From assembly GCA_020201015.1 (NCBI GenBank), contig JAIVHN010000062.1, positions 1 through 8,670 of the forward strand: a stretch of 8,670 nucleotides of DNA. Reading direction: 5' to 3'. The position numbers were made by a program, and so were the translations under genes. This DNA comes from Spirochaeta sp. Lineage in GTDB: Bacteria > Spirochaetota > Spirochaetia > DSM-27196 > SLAA01. How positions within the stretch are numbered: the stretch's first letter is position 1; the number at the start of each line of letters is the position of its first letter. The notes beneath the pieces are model-generated. The model had not been told where the DNA came from. It did no database searches and saw only the letters and a list, made by a program, of their open reading frames with translations. This document shows, piece by piece, positions 7,004-8,670 of the stretch.

Positions 7004-7008
7004 AGGAG
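7004..7008 (+). promoter_or_regulatory. Ribosome binding site of pnp
   Basis: AGGAG in the 11-base rpsO-pnp gap lies 3 nt before ATG 7012. The spacing is short, but this is the only good candidate and ATG 7012 gives the expected PNPase N-terminus. Confidence 0.6.
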
Positions 7009-7011
7009 TTT

Positions 7012-8670
7012 ATGAAACAAACAGTCTCTCTCCGTATTGGAGACCACGATCTCATCATTGAGACCGGACACATGGCAAAGCAGGCAAACGGTGCAGTATT
7101 TGCCCATTACGCCGGAACCGCCGTGCTCGCAACAGCATGTTGTTCAACCCGACCGGTGGAAGGCTTGGACTTCGTTCCGCTGCAGGTAGAGTATAACGAA
7201 AAATACTATGCGGCGGGGAAAATCCCTGGTGGCTTCCTCAAGCGAGAAGGTCGCCTGAAGGATAAAGAAGTCCTTGTCTGCCGGCTTATTGACCGCCCCT
7301 TGCGCCCGCTTTTTCAGAAGAGCTTTCAGCGCGAGATTCAGGTTGTACCGACTGTACTGTCGGCCGACCAAGTGAATCCCCCCGATGTTATTGCTATGGT
7401 AGCCGCTTCAGCGGCCGTCACCATTTCCGACATACCTTTTAACGGTCCGGTTGGTGCCGTTCGTGTTGCTCGAGTCAATGGCGCATTTGTACTAAATCCC
7501 ACCTTCCCACAAATGGAAAGCGGGCAACTAGACATTATTGTGTCCGGCAGTGAGCAGGGAATCACCATGGTTGAGGGCGGCGCAGGCCAGGTTAGCGAGG
7601 AAGTCCTCTTAGAAGCTATTGAGTTTGCTCGCAAGCCCATTGTCGACCTTTGCGCCATTCAGAATGAACTGCGGGAATTGGTTGGTAAAGAAAAACTACC
7701 GCTTGTTGAGAAGACCGAATTCCTAGAGAAAGAAGAAGAGATTCGCTCATACCTCTATCCCAAGTTGGAAGAGGCGTGTTTTGTTATTGGTAAGTTCGAG
7801 CGATACGCAGCTATAAAGCAAATTGTTACAGAGGCACGAGAACATTTTGGTGAAGCGGTACCGGAAGAACATAACAAATTGTTCTCCTCACTTGCAGACT
7901 CGATAGAGAAAGATATTGTCCGCAAGAGTATCATCGAAAACAAGAAGCGCACCGACCATCGTGGCCCGGAAGACATACGCCCTATTACGTGCGAGCTCGA
8001 CATTCTTGACCGAACACACGGCTCAGCACTATTTACACGTGGTGAGACGCAGGCACTGGCAATTACTACCTTAGGGACTGTCTATGACGCTCAGATCATG
8101 GACGATATTGAAGGTGACCGGCGCGATAGTTTCATGCTGCACTATAATTTTCCGCCCTTTTCAGTGGGTGAGACCGGCCGCATGGGCACAGGCCGTCGCG
8201 AAATTGGCCATGGTCATCTAGCGCACCGGGCTTTGGTAAATGTCGTTCCGGGCCAAGACTCATTTCCTTACACCTTGCGTCTCGTATCCGAGGTGCTGGA
8301 GTCCAACGGTTCAAGCTCCATGGCAACAGTTTGTGGCGGATCCTTATCACTGATGAATGCTGGTGTACCCATTGAAGCACCGGTCGCCGGAATTGCAATG
8401 GGCCTGATCCAGGAAGGTGACAACAACGTCGTGCTCTCGGATATTTTGGGAGAAGAAGATCACCTCGGTGACATGGACTTCAAGGTTGCTGGTACCGAGA
8501 AAGGCATCACCGCTTTCCAGATGGACATTAAGGTAGAGAATGTTAGTGCAGACATTATGAAGGTGGCGCTGGAGCAAGCCCGCCGTGGGCGGCTGCACAT
8601 ACTTGAAAAAATGAAAGAGGCAATTGCAGTACCTCGAACGGATTTATCGGAGTATGCGCCTCGCATCATC
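7012..8670 (+). CDS. pnp: Polyribonucleotide nucleotidyltransferase (PNPase), 5' part
   Basis: The reading frame is open from ATG 7012 to the window end without a stop, giving 553 visible residues; E. coli PNPase is 711. PNPase degrades RNA 3' to 5' using phosphate, as a trimer, and is part of degradosomes in many bacteria. The first RNase PH-like domain includes GKIPGGFLKREGR and LIDRPLRPLF. A helical linker follows (about 215-310). The catalytic second RNase PH domain includes LFTRGETQALAITTLG, HYNFPPFSVGETGR, the Arg pair 395-396 (GRREIGHG), the phosphate-site serines 435-436 in SNGSSSMA, and Asp483 and Asp489 in EDHLGDMDFKVAG. These match the E. coli residues 398/399, 438/439, 486 and 492 with a constant offset of 3. 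The window ends at SEYAPRII, just before the expected KH and S1 domains. Confidence 0.97.
   Translation, partial: MKQTVSLRIGDHDLIIETGHMAKQANGAVFAHYAGTAVLATACCSTRPVEGLDFVPLQVEYNEKYYAAGKIPGGFLKREGRLKDKEVLVCRLIDRPLRPLFQKSFQREIQVVPTVLSADQVNPPDVIAMVAASAAVTISDIPFNGPVGAVRVARVNGAFVLNPTFPQMESGQLDIIVSGSEQGITMVEGGAGQVSEEVLLEAIEFARKPIVDLCAIQNELRELVGKEKLPLVEKTEFLEKEEEIRSYLYPKLEEACFVIGKFERYAAIKQIVTEAREHFGEAVPEEHNKLFSSLADSIEKDIVRKSIIENKKRTDHRGPEDIRPITCELDILDRTHGSALFTRGETQALAITTLGTVYDAQIMDDIEGDRRDSFMLHYNFPPFSVGETGRMGTGRREIGHGHLAHRALVNVVPGQDSFPYTLRLVSEVLESNGSSSMATVCGGSLSLMNAGVPIEAPVAGIAMGLIQEGDNNVVLSDILGEEDHLGDMDFKVAGTEKGITAFQMDIKVENVSADIMKVALEQARRGRLHILEKMKEAIAVPRTDLSEYAPRII

Noticed and set aside
1..8670. 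Search for a novel defence, mobile or biosynthetic system
   Set aside because: Every large coding segment belongs to the well-known rimP-nusA-infB-rbfA-truB-ribF-rpsO-pnp cluster. There is no spare gene, repeat array, integrase, transposase or tRNA in the window.

Overview
The window is a stretch of bacterial chromosome carrying the conserved transcription/translation operon rimP - nusA - infB - rbfA - truB - ribF - rpsO - pnp. All genes are on the + strand and almost every base is coding. The organism is most likely a spirochaete. The evidence is the recalled gene order (nusA-infB-rbfA-truB-ribF-rpsO-pnp, as in Treponema), the TruB motif GHTGTLDKFASG, the IF-2 N-terminus (TLIKHRKEEP, KKKVRVVVKRKPKP) and a Gly/Pro/Arg-rich IF-2 linker. 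Base composition is moderate (about 50% G+C by eye), with the IF-2 linker clearly richer in G+C. The genus cannot be fixed from the window alone.

Layout: 1-303 is the 3' part of rimP (30S maturation). 310-1980 is nusA (elongation, pausing, antitermination). 2043-4695 is infB (IF-2), which is not open in a single frame. 4692-5039 is rbfA (30S cold-shock/maturation factor). 5036-5926 is truB (tRNA Psi55 synthase), starting at a TTG that overlaps the rbfA stop. 5923-6726 is a short ribF. 6731-7000 is rpsO (S15). 7012-8670 is the 5' part of pnp (PNPase), which runs off the end. Junctions are tight: 6 nt, 62 nt, ATGA overlap, TTGA overlap, ATGA overlap, 4 nt and 11 nt. This suggests one polycistronic message with translational coupling. 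The products serve ribosome assembly, initiation, tRNA modification, transcription elongation and RNA turnover. ribF is the metabolic outlier that commonly sits in this cluster.

Two points deserve attention. First, infB changes frame in its low-complexity linker. Removing one A (position 2638) restores an uninterrupted 883-residue IF-2 with the smooth local sequence GGPSGGPGRPGG, so a one-base insertion or sequencing error is the simplest reading. Second, RibF keeps the FMN adenylyltransferase motifs but lacks the recognisable riboflavin-kinase motifs. I found no mobile element, CRISPR array, RNA gene or new multi-gene system. This is a housekeeping region and I do not want to oversell it.
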